A stretch of 64,000 nt of DNA. Source: Alphaproteobacteria bacterium (GTDB taxonomy: Bacteria; Pseudomonadota; Alphaproteobacteria; Micavibrionales; Micavibrionaceae). The translations under genes were made by a program, and so were the position numbers. The notes below the pieces were generated by a model that had not been told where the DNA came from, made no database searches, and saw only the letters and a program-made list of their open reading frames with translations. Positions 34,065 through 45,384 of this stretch are shown piece after piece. The stretch's first letter is position 1; each line of letters starts with the position of its first letter. Where the stretch lies: positions 359,032 through 423,031 of the forward strand of contig JAJFGV010000043.1 in assembly GCA_021775965.1 (NCBI GenBank), in the 5' to 3' direction.

Positions 34065-35540
34065 TTAGCGCGGCGGGACCGGCAGACAGTCCTTGAGGTA
34101 GGAACAGGCTTCGAAGGCTTGTGTCCGTGTGTAGCCGCTAAGCCGCCCACGAAACAGCCAGCCAGTGTCTGTGTTCAGCGGCGCAATAATTGGATTGACC
34201 GTAGCCAAACGGCGCGGCAGGCTTTTTAGGGATTTGCTGATCATGCGATCGGTTTTGGCGCGGCTGGTAAAAGCGCCAACCTGAATGGCCCATGGCTCGT
34301 CACTTGGCAGCTTGTTCACTTGTGGTCTTCTGTAAGGCACGGCTTTGTTTGCTGTGGGCTGGATATTATTTTCTACGCCTGAGTCTTTGTTCAGACTGGC
34401 GATCTGCATATATTTTTCAGGGATTTTTTCGCCCTTATGGGCGGCGATCGCAATCAACCCCGTTTCGATACGTTTTGAAACAGATGGGTCGGAATCACCT
34501 TCGCCGATCATGCGGCTGAACAGATTGCTTTGCAGCGCCGGATTGAGTTGCGCCCATTTTGTGCCCTGCCCACCTTCAGGCCCTCCTGCTGTAGGGTTCA
34601 TATCGTTTAAAGATTGCAGGGCAACAAGAATACCCGGTTTGCGTGGTGGTAGTGGCACTCTGGCTTTGGCGACACGCACGCTGCTCAGTTTGGAAAAGCC
34701 GCGATCAAGAAGCTGGGCCATATGGCGGTTTCTTGATTTGGATGTGCGCCCGCCGAAAACCACGCCGATAATGCGCCGGTTGTTGCGCACGGCGGAAGCC
34801 ACAAGATTAAAGCCTGAAGCCTGAATGTACCCTGTCTTCATGCCGTCCATGCCCTTATAGGTGTCCATCAGACGGTTGTGATTGCGATAGGTCTTGCCGG
34901 CATAGGTAAAATTCTTGGTTGAGAAATAAGCATAATATTTTGGATAGCGGCTGATCATTACACGGGCCAGCTTGGACATATCCCGCGCGGTGCTGATCTG
35001 ACGTGGATCATGCAGGCCCGATGCGTTTCGAAATGTCGTTTGATCCATGCCAATTTCATGGGCGCGGCGCGTCATTAGCTGAGCAAATTTTCGCTCGCTA
35101 CCGCCAAGTTTTTCAGCCATTGCCACGGCAACATCATTGGCTGACTTGGTCACCAGTGCATAAATTGCATCTTCAACTTTTATTGTTGATCCGGCGGGTA
35201 AATCAAGCTTGCTTGGGATCATAGTGGTGGCATGCCGGGATATGCGCATGCGGGATCTTAGGCTGATCTCACCGCGCTCAATGGCTTCAAAGGCCATCAA
35301 AAGGGTCATCGCCTTGGTGAGGGAGGCTGGGTGTAGTTTTTTATCGGCGTTGCTCTGGCTGAGGATCTGTCCGGTATCGGCATCCATAACGATTGAGGCG
35401 TAACGCGGGTTGCCTTTGGCCTGAGCGCTTTGTGTCAGCCCAGCCAGTCCAACGGAAAGCGCCAGAATAAAGGCCAGAGTCGCAAAAACATTGTGTCTTA
35501 TTTGAAAAGCTTGAATAGAATGATGCGTGGTTCGAGTCAT
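34065..35540 (-). CDS. D-alanyl-D-alanine carboxypeptidase with SPOR domain
   Basis: 491 residues from ATG 35540; TTG 35588 would add 16 residues. A signal peptide (about 18-43) ends QSAQAK. The peptidase S11 motifs are SLTK (active Ser), SAN and KTG. The last 75 residues, PWAIQVGAFTSRAKTDRM and onward, form a SPOR domain that binds glycan strands stripped of stem peptides at the division site. The enzyme trims the terminal D-Ala of peptidoglycan stems and the SPOR domain would place it at the septum. It precedes the pilin-like gene in an operon. Confidence 0.93.
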   Translation of the reverse strand: MTRTTHHSIQAFQIRHNVFATLAFILALSVGLAGLTQSAQAKGNPRYASIVMDADTGQILSQSNADKKLHPASLTKAMTLLMAFEAIERGEISLRSRMRISRHATTMIPSKLDLPAGSTIKVEDAIYALVTKSANDVAVAMAEKLGGSERKFAQLMTRRAHEIGMDQTTFRNASGLHDPRQISTARDMSKLARVMISRYPKYYAYFSTKNFTYAGKTYRNHNRLMDTYKGMDGMKTGYIQASGFNLVASAVRNNRRIIGVVFGGRTSKSRNRHMAQLLDRGFSKLSSVRVAKARVPLPPRKPGILVALQSLNDMNPTAGGPEGGQGTKWAQLNPALQSNLFSRMIGEGDSDPSVSKRIETGLIAIAAHKGEKIPEKYMQIASLNKDSGVENNIQPTANKAVPYRRPQVNKLPSDEPWAIQVGAFTSRAKTDRMISKSLKSLPRRLATVNPIIAPLNTDTGWLFRGRLSGYTRTQAFEACSYLKDCLPVPPR

Positions 35541-35674
35541 AGACAGGCTCACTGGTACGAAGACGGTTATATTAAGATGCTTGAGCAAAGCTCAAAGAAG
35601 GCCAACTCCAATATTACATTCTACAAATTTTTTGCTATTTTGTCCAATGTTTGCGTAATTAGGGGTATTTTTTG

Positions 35675-35744
35675 TGCAGTGCAAAAAAAGTCTTGACGAG
35701 GGTAGCGATCAGTGTTAGCTTTAAAGTAGAAATGGTGCAGTGCA
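35675..35744 (+). promoter_or_regulatory. Paired TGCAGTGCA operators around the phasin promoter
   Basis: Two identical palindromes (T)TGCAGTGCAAAA at 35675-35683 and 35736-35744, 61 bases apart, flank a promoter TTGACG (35693-35698), 17-base spacer, TAGCTT (35716-35721). TGC-N3-GCA is the form of the PhaR site described in alphaproteobacteria, and phasin genes are PhaR targets. One site is upstream of the -35 box and one downstream of the expected start point. Confidence 0.65.
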
Positions 35745-35811
35745 AAATTTAGCTACGGGCGCTGTTTATAAGGCTTACAGGCCGTTTTAGTATAAAAAAA
35801 GAAGGATTGTC

Positions 35812-36321
35812 ATGGCTGCGAAGGTCAAAACAACGGGGAATACGAAGGCAAAAGCGGCCCCGAAGGTGGCCCCAAAAACGGCTAAGACAACAGTCAATAA
35901 AACTGTGAATAAAGCAACAGATACAACAATGGAGACGATGATGACACAAGGTAAAACAAAAATGGATAAAGCGACGCAGGATGCTGCCAATTTTAACCGT
36001 CAAAATACGGAAGCGTTTATGAAATTCGGCCAGGTCTTTACCAAAGGCTTTGAAGATATTATGCGTGAAAGTGCTGCTTTGGCCCAGAGCGCGGCTGAAA
36101 AGCAGGCGCAATTTATGAAGGAAGCCATGAGCACCAAAACCCTTAATGAGTGGGCAGAAGTGCAGACCAAAATGGCGCAGGCCAATTTTGACGACTTCAT
36201 GGAAGGTGCAACCAAGATTTCCGAGCTTAGCGTTAAAGTGATGACTGAAAGCACTGAGCCTTTTAATGCTCAGTTTAGCGATGCCATCAAAAAAGCAAGC
36301 GGTGGTTTTGCGACGGCTTAA
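35812..36321 (+). CDS. Phasin family protein
   Basis: 169 residues. Residues 1-40 are a Lys/Ala/Thr-rich, histone-like stretch; residues 50-165 are the amphipathic helical phasin domain (NFNRQNTEAFMKFGQVFTKGFEDIMRESAALAQSAAEKQAQFMKEAM). Phasins coat polyhydroxyalkanoate granules. The basic N-terminus could tether granules to DNA, as in PhaM or PhaF. AAGAAGGATTGTC precedes the ATG. Candidate PhaR operators lie upstream and a strong terminator follows, so it is a single-gene unit. phaC is not in the window. Confidence 0.88.
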   Translation: MAAKVKTTGNTKAKAAPKVAPKTAKTTVNKTVNKATDTTMETMMTQGKTKMDKATQDAANFNRQNTEAFMKFGQVFTKGFEDIMRESAALAQSAAEKQAQFMKEAMSTKTLNEWAEVQTKMAQANFDDFMEGATKISELSVKVMTESTEPFNAQFSDAIKKASGGFATA

Positions 36322-36350
36322 AGCTTAAGGTATTTTGATAATCTCTCGAG

Positions 36351-36381
36351 CGGGGTCGCATGCAAATGTGGCCCCGTTTTT
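36351..36381 (+). terminator. Rho-independent terminator of the phasin gene
   Basis: CGGGGTCGCAT and ATGTGGCCCCG form an 11-pair stem with a GCAA loop, followed by TTTTT. It begins 30 bases after the stop. Confidence 0.92.
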
Positions 36382-36458
36382 GCGTTCATAAATTAAGATG
36401 TTGAGAGATTCACTTAAGAATTGATAAGATGGTGGAAAGGCCTATTTTAAGGATTAGC

Positions 36459-36854
36459 ATGATCGTTATTGAGAAAATTGGACAGGAAAGAGCGGACGAC
36501 GATCCGGACTATGGCAGTCCGGACCACGATAATGGGGGCGACGATGACGGCCAGCCGGACGAGCAGACTGGCGTTATTCTTAAAACCCGGCCCAAGACCA
36601 AAAAACCGGCCATGTACAAGGTGCTCATTCTGAATGATGATTACACGCCGATGGAATTTGTTGTCCATGTGCTCGAGAGCTATTTCAGCAAGAACCGTCA
36701 GGAAGCCACCGATGTCATGCTGCATGTGCATCGGCGCGGCGTTGGAATTTGTGGTATATTCACCTACGAGATTGCCGAAACCAAAGTGGCGCAGGTGATG
36801 GATTTTGCGCGGGCCAATGAACAACCGCTGCAGTGTACGATGGAGAAGGAATAA
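36459..36854 (+). CDS. clpS: ATP-dependent Clp protease adaptor ClpS
   Basis: 131 residues from ATG 36459, preceded by AAGGATTAGC. The N-terminal 45 residues are acidic and disordered; the core reads [23 protein letters not shown], then [25 protein letters not shown], with the Asn-Asp pair, Met and His that form the N-degron pocket. It brings proteins with N-terminal Leu, Phe, Tyr or Trp to ClpAP. clpA starts directly after the stop. A leucyl/phenylalanyl transferase gene, which makes such N-degrons, is at 50037. Confidence 0.96.
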   Translation: MIVIEKIGQERADDDPDYGSPDHDNGGDDDGQPDEQTGVILKTRPKTKKPAMYKVLILNDDYTPMEFVVHVLESYFSKNRQEATDVMLHVHRRGVGICGIFTYEIAETKVAQVMDFARANEQPLQCTMEKE

Positions 36855-39173
36855 ATGCTCTCACGTAATTTAGAACAAACACTTCACAAAGCTCTTGGCG
36901 CTGCCAATGACCGGCATCACGAATATGCAACGCTGGAGCATTTACTGTTTGCGCTGACCGATGATCAGGATGCGATGGCGGTTCTGCGCTCTTGCGGTAT
37001 TCATTTGCCCGATCTGCGTGATCAGCTGGAGCAATATGTTCAAAGCGAGCTTGGTTATCTGGTGAACAAAGAAGCCGAGGAAGCCAAGCCGACGACAGCA
37101 TTTCAGCGTGTATTACAACGTGCCGCCATTCATGTGCAGTCTTCGGGCCGGGAGGAAGTGACCGGCGCCAATGTTTTGGTGGCGCTGTTTTCTGAGCGCG
37201 AAAGTCACGCGGTTTACTTTTTACAAGAACAGGACATGACGCGCTTTGATGCGGTGAATTATATATCCCACGGCATTGCCAAAGTGCCATCGCAAAATGA
37301 TGGGGCCCGTACACCGCGCGGCACTGAAGAAAGTGAGACGCAGCAAAGCAAAACGGGTTCTGAGGCTTTGGATGCTTATTGTGTAAATCTGAATGAAAAA
37401 GCGCAGGACGGCAAGATTGATCCACTGATCGGGCGCGAGCAGGAAGTTGATCGTACGATTCAAATTCTTTGCCGCCGCAGCAAAAACAATCCGCTTTATG
37501 TTGGTGATCCTGGTGTGGGCAAAACTGCGATTGCCGAAGGTCTGGCCAAGCGCATTGTTGAAGAAGAAGTGCCGGATGTTTTAAAGGACTCGACGATCTT
37601 TTCGCTCGATATGGGGAATTTGCTGGCCGGGACACGTTATCGTGGTGATTTCGAAGAGCGCATTAAAGCGGTGCTGGCTGAGCTCGAAAAAATTGATGGT
37701 TCAATTTTGTTCATTGATGAAATTCACACTGTGATTGGTGCCGGTGCCACAAGCGGCGGGGCGATGGATGCCTCGAACCTTCTGAAACCCGCTCTGTCCA
37801 ACGGTTCTCTGCGTTGTATGGGTTCAACGACCTATAAAGAGTATCGTAATTATTTTGAGAAAGATCGTGCGCTTGTGCGCCGTTTTCAGAAAATTGACAT
37901 CAAGGAGCCGAGCGTTGAAGACACGATTAAAATTCTTATGGGTCTGAAACCGCATTACGAAGAACATCACAAGGTCAAGTACACAGCGGATGCGATCAAG
38001 GCGGCGGTGGAGTTGTCGGATAAATATATTGGTGATCGTAAATTGCCGGATAAAGCCATCGACATTATTGATGAGGTTGGAGCGGCGCAGATGCTGGTGC
38101 CGGAAAACAAACGTAAAAAACAAATTAATGTGAAGGATATTGAAGGCGTGGTTGCCGCAATTGCGCGCATTCCGGCCCAGACCATGACCAAGGATGATAA
38201 GAGTGCGCTGCAGAATATGGAGCGTGATCTTAAGACCATGGTTTACGATCAGGATAACGCGATTGATGTGCTGTGTGATTCTATCAAGATGGCGCGCGCG
38301 GGATTGCGTGAGGCTGAAAAACCAATCGGCTCTTATCTATTCTCCGGCCCGACTGGTGTTGGTAAAACTGAAGTGGCACGGCAACTGGCCAAGACTCTGG
38401 GCGTTGAATTGCTGCGCTTTGATATGTCGGAATATATGGAGCGCCACAGCGTTTCCCGCTTGATCGGTACGCCGCCGGGCTATGTTGGCTTTGAGCAGGG
38501 CGGCTTGCTGACCGATAAAATTGACCAGCATCCGCATTCTGTTTTGCTGCTGGATGAGGTTGAAAAAGCCCATCCTGATTTGTTTAATATTCTTTTGCAG
38601 GTGATGGATTACGGCAAGCTGACCGATAATAACGGCAAGACGATTGATTTCAGAAATGTCATCCTGATCATGACCACCAATGCCGGGGCGCAGGAAATGG
38701 CCAAGGCGCCGATGGGGTTTGAGCGTGATGTGCGCATCGAGGAAGATATGGATGCGATCAATAAAATGTTCTCGCCAGAATTTAGAAATCGCCTTGATGC
38801 CGTTGTGCCGTTCCAGAATTTACAGCTTACTACTGTTGAAAAGGTTGTAGACAAATTCGTGATGCAGCTTGAGGCGCAATTATCTGATAAAGATGTGGTG
38901 ATTGAACTCACTGATACCGCACGCAAGTATCTGGCTGAAACTGGCTATGACGTGACGATGGGCGCAAGGCCGCTGGCGCGGATTATCCAGCAAAAAATCA
39001 AGCAACCGCTGGCCGAGGAAATCCTGTTTGGTAAATTGGCTGGCGGCGGTGTGGTGACCGTGGATTACGCGGATGGCGCACTGACATTTGTTTATGAGGG
39101 CGATGAAAAAGAGGACAAGCCGAAATCAAAAGAAAAGAAAAAATCGTCCGAAAAAGAAGAAGTGCCAAAATAA
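36855..39173 (+). CDS. clpA: ATP-dependent Clp protease ATP-binding subunit ClpA
   Basis: 772 residues. N-domain with two Clp_N repeats (1-150), then two AAA+ modules: Walker [15 protein letters not shown] with Walker B ILFIDEIH in the first, and [15 protein letters not shown] with [11 protein letters not shown] in the second. The length, no long middle coiled coil, and pairing with ClpS mark it as ClpA rather than ClpB or ClpC. The last 40 residues are a Lys/Glu-rich tail. It unfolds substrates for ClpP, which is not encoded here. clpS stop and clpA start abut (TAAATG). Confidence 0.96.
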   Translation: MLSRNLEQTLHKALGAANDRHHEYATLEHLLFALTDDQDAMAVLRSCGIHLPDLRDQLEQYVQSELGYLVNKEAEEAKPTTAFQRVLQRAAIHVQSSGREEVTGANVLVALFSERESHAVYFLQEQDMTRFDAVNYISHGIAKVPSQNDGARTPRGTEESETQQSKTGSEALDAYCVNLNEKAQDGKIDPLIGREQEVDRTIQILCRRSKNNPLYVGDPGVGKTAIAEGLAKRIVEEEVPDVLKDSTIFSLDMGNLLAGTRYRGDFEERIKAVLAELEKIDGSILFIDEIHTVIGAGATSGGAMDASNLLKPALSNGSLRCMGSTTYKEYRNYFEKDRALVRRFQKIDIKEPSVEDTIKILMGLKPHYEEHHKVKYTADAIKAAVELSDKYIGDRKLPDKAIDIIDEVGAAQMLVPENKRKKQINVKDIEGVVAAIARIPAQTMTKDDKSALQNMERDLKTMVYDQDNAIDVLCDSIKMARAGLREAEKPIGSYLFSGPTGVGKTEVARQLAKTLGVELLRFDMSEYMERHSVSRLIGTPPGYVGFEQGGLLTDKIDQHPHSVLLLDEVEKAHPDLFNILLQVMDYGKLTDNNGKTIDFRNVILIMTTNAGAQEMAKAPMGFERDVRIEEDMDAINKMFSPEFRNRLDAVVPFQNLQLTTVEKVVDKFVMQLEAQLSDKDVVIELTDTARKYLAETGYDVTMGARPLARIIQQKIKQPLAEEILFGKLAGGGVVTVDYADGALTFVYEGDEKEDKPKSKEKKKSSEKEEVPK

Positions 39174-39866
39174 CTATCTGACGATCAAACTTTGATAAAA
39201 CATATATCGCAAGCCGATAGTTTCTTCTTGAAAACAACCCGATGGTTTTCCGCACAGAACATGCGCCGGGCAGGCTGGCGCGCCGATGCCGCCGGAAATC
39301 GTATCGCCATTTGTATAGCTTCCGGTGAATTTAACTTCATCAATATCATCACCATCGACAGGGATAGTGGACAGGCCAAGATCCAGCCGTTCGTTGACGG
39401 CCTCACACGTGCTTTGGGTTAAACCGGGTAACATAACCATCAATTCTTCACTGGTATCGTCACCAACCTGTTTAACCTCAACGACGCCGGTAAACAGCCA
39501 GGGGCTACCGTCATTAACATTTGGTGCGGGTGCGACCCAGGTCATCGCGCCGCCATCGGGGTCAAAAACATGACAGGAATTATCACCCGGCGCATTCAGA
39601 TTGGTGTAACCGGCAACTACGCTGTTTTCAAAGCTGATTTCTGTGTCTGAACAATCATTGGATATGCGCATGCCTTGTACGGCTTCGCGCAATTTGCGGG
39701 CGTATTCGACCACTTCGCCAGCCCGCAATGCACCGGTTTCTTTGCCGATATCGGTTGGCCCACCACGCAGCATCTGGCTAACAGCAAAGCTAAGCGCACC
39801 AAACAGCATGACTGCAATGAGAATCAAGAATAGCACATTGCCTTTTTCTGAGAGTCTTTTGTTCAT
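39174..39866 (-). CDS. Pilin-like secreted protein, copy 2
   Basis: 230 residues from ATG 39866. MNKRLSEKGNVLFLILIAVMLFGALSFAV repeats the leader pattern of the gene at 33303: basic start, G|N junction, long hydrophobic helix. The two also share ETxxxRAxEVxxYAxxLxxAV after the helix. The rest is a Cys-containing domain with many Gly, Asp and Asn, an acidic probable calcium-type loop region (NAPGDNSCHVFDPDGG), and a C-terminal LRYMFYQSLIVR. It ends one base after clpA on the opposite strand. An imperfect palindrome separates it from rsmB-like gene upstream. Confidence 0.72.
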   Translation of the reverse strand: MNKRLSEKGNVLFLILIAVMLFGALSFAVSQMLRGGPTDIGKETGALRAGEVVEYARKLREAVQGMRISNDCSDTEISFENSVVAGYTNLNAPGDNSCHVFDPDGGAMTWVAPAPNVNDGSPWLFTGVVEVKQVGDDTSEELMVMLPGLTQSTCEAVNERLDLGLSTIPVDGDDIDEVKFTGSYTNGDTISGGIGAPACPAHVLCGKPSGCFQEETIGLRYMFYQSLIVR

Positions 39867-39912
39867 CACAAAAATTATAGCAAGATCAGGGGGAGGATGA
39901 TATTGGAAAAAT

Positions 39913-40016
39913 ATAGTCATCCATCTATTCATCTGGACTGCGTTATTCGTTCCTAGCGTATGTCGTATACGCGTCGGTCACTCATGCCTTGTTCAGATGA
40001 AGATATGAATGACTAT
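39913..40016. repeat. 104-base imperfect palindrome between two minus-strand genes
   Basis: Arms 39913-39937 and 39992-40016 are complementary at 21 of 25 positions (outer ends ATAGTCAT / ATGACTAT). The centre holds a second hairpin, GCGTATGTCGTATACGC. It directly follows the stop of the RsmB-like gene and could end its transcript, or be a small mobile palindrome (MITE-like). Confidence 0.7.
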
Positions 40017-40017
40017 A

Positions 40018-41301
40018 CTATGCTTCTTTTCTTTGCAAAATAGCAGCAAAAAAACCATCGGTGCCATGACGGTGCGGGGTGAGACGCATATACGGGTTGC
40101 CATAGGCCTCATCAACAGGGACGACTTCAAAATCCGTATGCGCGGTCAAAAAGGATTCAATTTGCTGCTCGTTTTCTTCCCTGAATAGCGAGCATGTCGC
40201 ATAAACTAGCTTTCCACCCGGTTTCACGGCTGGCGCCGCCTTTATAAGGATTTCTGCCTGTGTCTTGACCAGATCTTCCACCGGTGGTCCGTAAGTGCGC
40301 CAGCGCATATCCGGATTGCGCCGCCATGTGCCAGAGCCGCTGCACGGTACATCGGTGAGAACAACATCAAAGGTTCCTTTTTGCCGTCGCAGCCATTTGC
40401 GGTGGCGTTCTTCTGATAGCGCGCGCACTTCAATAATATCGGCGAGGCCTGATTTTTTAAAACGCATCTTGCCTTTGGCCAAACGTTTTTCGTCGTTGTC
40501 CATAGCAACAAGGCGACCTTTGCGTTCCATCGCTGCGGCCAGCGCCAGTGTTTTCCCGCCCGCGCCGGCACAAAAATCCAGAACCTGCATGCCCGGCTTT
40601 GCGTCACAGACATAAGCGATTAGTTGCGAACCTTCGTCCTGAATTTGTATACGGCCTTTGGTGAGGGCTTTTGTTTTGGACAAAAAGGCTTTGCTGGCAC
40701 AGCGCAAACCCCAGGGTGAGTAGGGCGTCTCAGTGGTTTCTACACCGTCTTTGGCCAGTGATTTTTGTACTTCTTCACGTTTGGCGCTCCAGGTATTGAC
40801 GCGCAAATCCAGCGGCGCGGCTGCGATCATGGATTCCATTTCATCGGAAAAACCTTTGCCGAAAGTATCACGCAGTTTTTCTTCGCAATCTGGTGGACAT
40901 TCCACTCGGATTGTTTCAGGCATGTCGGCATGAACTAAATTCTTGTTTAGAAGATTTTTGATAAATTCATGCTCTTCTTCGTCAATGGGTTGCGGCGCGT
41001 GCTCGGTGCCGTCAAACAAATCTGCTATACGCTTTTCATCGGTTTCTTCGATCAACATTAAATACGCCATGATACGGTGGCGCGGTGTGTCGGCGAGCTC
41101 CATTTTTTCCAGCCACCAACCGAGCCTCGCAGCCGCGCGCATAATTCCGTAAACCCGCTCGGCAATATTGGCGCGGTCTTTGGAGCCGATATAGCGCCGC
41201 CCCCGCATATAGTCGCCTACGGTCGTATCCATAGGGACGCGGGAGTCTTCAATGCGCTCCAAAAGCTCAATTGTCGCTTGTATGCGGGCCGCCGGTTTCA
41301 T
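40018..41301 (-). CDS. RsmB/NOP family RNA (cytosine-C5) methyltransferase
   Basis: 427 residues. An N-terminal NusB-like helical part (1-140) precedes the methyltransferase domain: DEGSQLIAYVCDAKPGMQVLDFCAGAGGKTLALAAAM (SAM motif I), DVVLTDVPCSGSGTWRRNPDMRW with the Pro-Cys motif, and LVYATCSLFREENEQQIESFL with the catalytic Thr-Cys. This two-cysteine layout is diagnostic of the family. The target is probably C967 of 16S rRNA or a nearby site, though the linker differs from E. coli RsmB. It lies upstream of guaB-side genes as a single unit. Confidence 0.9.
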   Translation of the reverse strand: MKPAARIQATIELLERIEDSRVPMDTTVGDYMRGRRYIGSKDRANIAERVYGIMRAAARLGWWLEKMELADTPRHRIMAYLMLIEETDEKRIADLFDGTEHAPQPIDEEEHEFIKNLLNKNLVHADMPETIRVECPPDCEEKLRDTFGKGFSDEMESMIAAAPLDLRVNTWSAKREEVQKSLAKDGVETTETPYSPWGLRCASKAFLSKTKALTKGRIQIQDEGSQLIAYVCDAKPGMQVLDFCAGAGGKTLALAAAMERKGRLVAMDNDEKRLAKGKMRFKKSGLADIIEVRALSEERHRKWLRRQKGTFDVVLTDVPCSGSGTWRRNPDMRWRTYGPPVEDLVKTQAEILIKAAPAVKPGGKLVYATCSLFREENEQQIESFLTAHTDFEVVPVDEAYGNPYMRLTPHRHGTDGFFAAILQRKEA

Positions 41302-41381
41302 TTGTCTTTGCTTTCTTTCTAAAGTGGTCTAACTGTTTATAGCAAAGACCTGCCAACCACAATGATTAAAGGAGATTTCCC

Positions 41382-43501
<2,120 letters not shown>

Positions 43502-43518
43502 TTAATTTCTGAAGTGGG

Positions 43519-44001
43519 TTAAGCCGCTGCTTCTGCGCCATCTTTTCCGCAATCGGTTTCTTCGCGGGCACGAAAACAACGATCATCCGTCGTGCCACCT
43601 TCTGCTACAATCTTAAGCAGCGGGAAAGCATGGGTTGGCCAGCCGTGACCGAAGCTGTCGGCTGCTTCCTGCGATGGAATATTATAGTGGCGCAGTGTGA
43701 GCTGTGTACCGCCATTTTCGGCCTTTAAGGTAATTTCAACGGTTGTGCCGCCTTCGGGAATGTCCTGCATACCGCCCCAGGTGAAAACGACTTTTTCATA
43801 CGGAACGATTTCTGTATATTCGCCTGTGGCTGCAAACCCGGCTTCGGCGGCAATATAAAATTTACCTCCAGGTTTCCCTTCAATGTCGACAATCTCGCCA
43901 AACCACTGCGCGGTTTTTTCCTGTTCGGTCAGAAAAGAAAACACGGTTTCCGGGCTGGCTTCAATAAAAACCTCGCTAGTAAATTCTATGGTGTCACTCA
44001 T
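43519..44001 (-). CDS. SRPBCC (AHSA1-type) protein
   Basis: 160 residues. Starts SEVFIEASPETVFSFLTEQEKTAQWFG, then GKFYIAAEAGFAATGEYTEIVPYEKVVFTWGG and GGTQLTLRHYNIPSQEAADSFGHGW, the strand order of the AHSA1 branch of the START/SRPBCC superfamily. These bind a hydrophobic ligand in a deep pocket. Its ATG overlaps the stop of the ArsR-type gene (ATGA), the usual pairing of ArsR and AHSA1 genes. The C-terminus (after about 138) is a charged tail with cysteines outside the fold. Confidence 0.88.
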   Translation of the reverse strand: MSDTIEFTSEVFIEASPETVFSFLTEQEKTAQWFGEIVDIEGKPGGKFYIAAEAGFAATGEYTEIVPYEKVVFTWGGMQDIPEGGTTVEITLKAENGGTQLTLRHYNIPSQEAADSFGHGWPTHAFPLLKIVAEGGTTDDRCFRAREETDCGKDGAEAAA

Positions 44002-44309
44002 GCTCTTTTCCTTTCTTCTTCCTCGGCGGCGGCTTTGAGGTCTTGCAGTTTCTCATCCCAGAAAGCCTCTAGAAAACGATAAACATCATAAAAACCTTTG
44101 CGTCGTAGGCGATAAATGCGCTTGGTGCCTTCGCGCCGTTCCCAGAGCAGATTGTTGTCCTTTAATATACGAATATGCTGCGATACGGCTGGGCGGGAGA
44201 TGTGCGGAAATTCTTCGGCTATCTTGCCGGCAGGCAACTCCTGATCTCGCAATTTTTGCAAGATTGCGAAGCGGGTAGGGTCACTAATGGCTTGAATTTG
44301 CTGTAACAT
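43998..44309 (-). CDS. ArsR-family transcriptional regulator
   Basis: 103 residues. Winged helix-turn-helix: ISDPTRFAILQKLRDQELPAGKIAEEFPHISRPAVSQHIRILKDNNLLWERREGTKRIYRL. The classic metal-binding CxC of ArsR is missing, so it is one of the metal-independent members often paired with SRPBCC proteins. It overlaps the AHSA1-type gene by four bases. A palindrome AACTAAATGTTAGTT ends on the base before the ATG, a probable self-operator. Confidence 0.9.
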   Translation of the reverse strand: MLQQIQAISDPTRFAILQKLRDQELPAGKIAEEFPHISRPAVSQHIRILKDNNLLWERREGTKRIYRLRRKGFYDVYRFLEAFWDEKLQDLKAAAEEEERKRA

Positions 44310-44324
44310 AACTAAATGTTAGTT
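44310..44324 (-). promoter_or_regulatory. Probable ArsR-type operator at the start codon
   Basis: AACTAA-N3-TTAGTT, a perfect six-base inverted repeat immediately before the regulator's ATG. There is no room for a ribosome site, so the mRNA is probably leaderless and the bound repressor would cover the start point. Confidence 0.6.
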
Positions 44325-44353
44325 TAAACTTACAGAAGAGTCAAGAGGAAAAT

Positions 44354-45004
44354 TTAGCTACCCTTAAACCCGCTGGCGATAACATATTTTTCGGAAGATT
44401 CTTTGCGGCTGGCGGGGGGCTTGATGTGCTTTATTGTCTTAAAATCCTTTTTCATCTGTTTTAACAATTCGCTTTCGGTGCCGCCCTGAAGAACTTTGGC
44501 AACAAAAACCCCGTCTGGCTTTAAAACTTCAACAGCGAAATAATAGGCCGCTTCGACCACTGCCATGATGCGGATATGGTCAGTTTGTTTATGCCCTGTC
44601 GTGTTGGGTGCCAAATCACTCAAGACTATATCGGCTAACCCACCCAGCATTTCTTTTAATTTGTCCGGCGCATCATCATCCATAAAATCCATTTGAATAA
44701 AATTAACGCCGGGGATTTCATCGATCTCCAGCAAATCCATTGCGACAATCTCACAACCTTTTTCTGCCGCCACCTGGGACCAGCCGCCGGGCGCCGCGCC
44801 GAGATCCAGAACCTTCATTCCTTTTTTGAATAGCTTTAGTTTTTCATCGATCTCCTTGATCTTGAACGCGGCGCGGGAGCGGTAACCTGCTTTTTCCGCC
44901 GCAGCGATATAGGGATCATTGAGCTGCCTTTGCAGCCAGCGCGTTGAAGATATCTTCCGCCCCCTGGCTGTTTTAACTTTTGATTTTGGTTTGTTGCGTG
45001 ACAT
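44354..45004 (-). CDS. rlmE: 23S rRNA (uridine-2'-O) methyltransferase RlmE
   Basis: 216 residues. Starts RGRKISSTRWLQRQLNDPYIAAAEKAGYRSRAAFKIKEIDEK, with the catalytic Lys of SRAAFKI, then MKVLDLGAAPGGWSQVA (SAM site), the catalytic Asp in DIVLSDLAPN, and GVFVAKVLQGG with the second Lys. It methylates U2552 in the ribosomal A loop. In many bacteria it precedes ftsH; here it follows a membrane-protein gene by one base on the same strand. Confidence 0.94.
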   Translation of the reverse strand: MSRNKPKSKVKTARGRKISSTRWLQRQLNDPYIAAAEKAGYRSRAAFKIKEIDEKLKLFKKGMKVLDLGAAPGGWSQVAAEKGCEIVAMDLLEIDEIPGVNFIQMDFMDDDAPDKLKEMLGGLADIVLSDLAPNTTGHKQTDHIRIMAVVEAAYYFAVEVLKPDGVFVAKVLQGGTESELLKQMKKDFKTIKHIKPPASRKESSEKYVIASGFKGS

Positions 45005-45005
45005 T

Positions 45006-45350
45006 TTATAACACCATGACCAGCACTGATATGATCAGCGCGAAAAAGAAAAATGAAATCGTCGCGGCCATAAATATGGCGCCGCGTGTATCTCGTGAAT
45101 AATAAGCCATGACAAAGAAGATAATGTAAATGAGGCTATAGGCAACCAGTAAACGATTGTAAATATGAGATTGTAGAAATGGCAAAATGCCGTGTTCATT
45201 GCCAATACCGACCATGATCTCAACTTCCATGCGCATCATAAACATGCAGGAAGCAATAAATCCGATCGTCCACCAGCGGTGATCCCGGTGAACGGTAAAA
45301 AACGCGACCACAATCCAAAAAACGTCAATCCATTGATATATTAGAGTCAT
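45006..45350 (-). CDS. Four-helix membrane protein
   Basis: 114 residues with about four hydrophobic segments (5-19, 25-45, 68-88, 93-114) and a short loop that contains GIGNEHGILPFLQS. The compact, nearly loop-free form is typical of small inner-membrane proteins of unknown role. It ends one base before rlmE starts, so the two share a transcript, and it is divergent from the M48 protease gene. No family named. Confidence 0.65.
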   Translation of the reverse strand: MTLIYQWIDVFWIVVAFFTVHRDHRWWTIGFIASCMFMMRMEVEIMVGIGNEHGILPFLQSHIYNRLLVAYSLIYIIFFVMAYYSRDTRGAIFMAATISFFFFALIISVLVMVL

Positions 45351-45384
45351 AATCTATGTGTTTTATAGAGCAAAAGAGTTTATC

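Noticed and set aside
36760..37635. 291-codon open frame antisense to clpA
   Set aside because: Composition (Pro/His/Arg-rich) is typical of an antisense shadow of a G+C-rich gene; clpA is certain.
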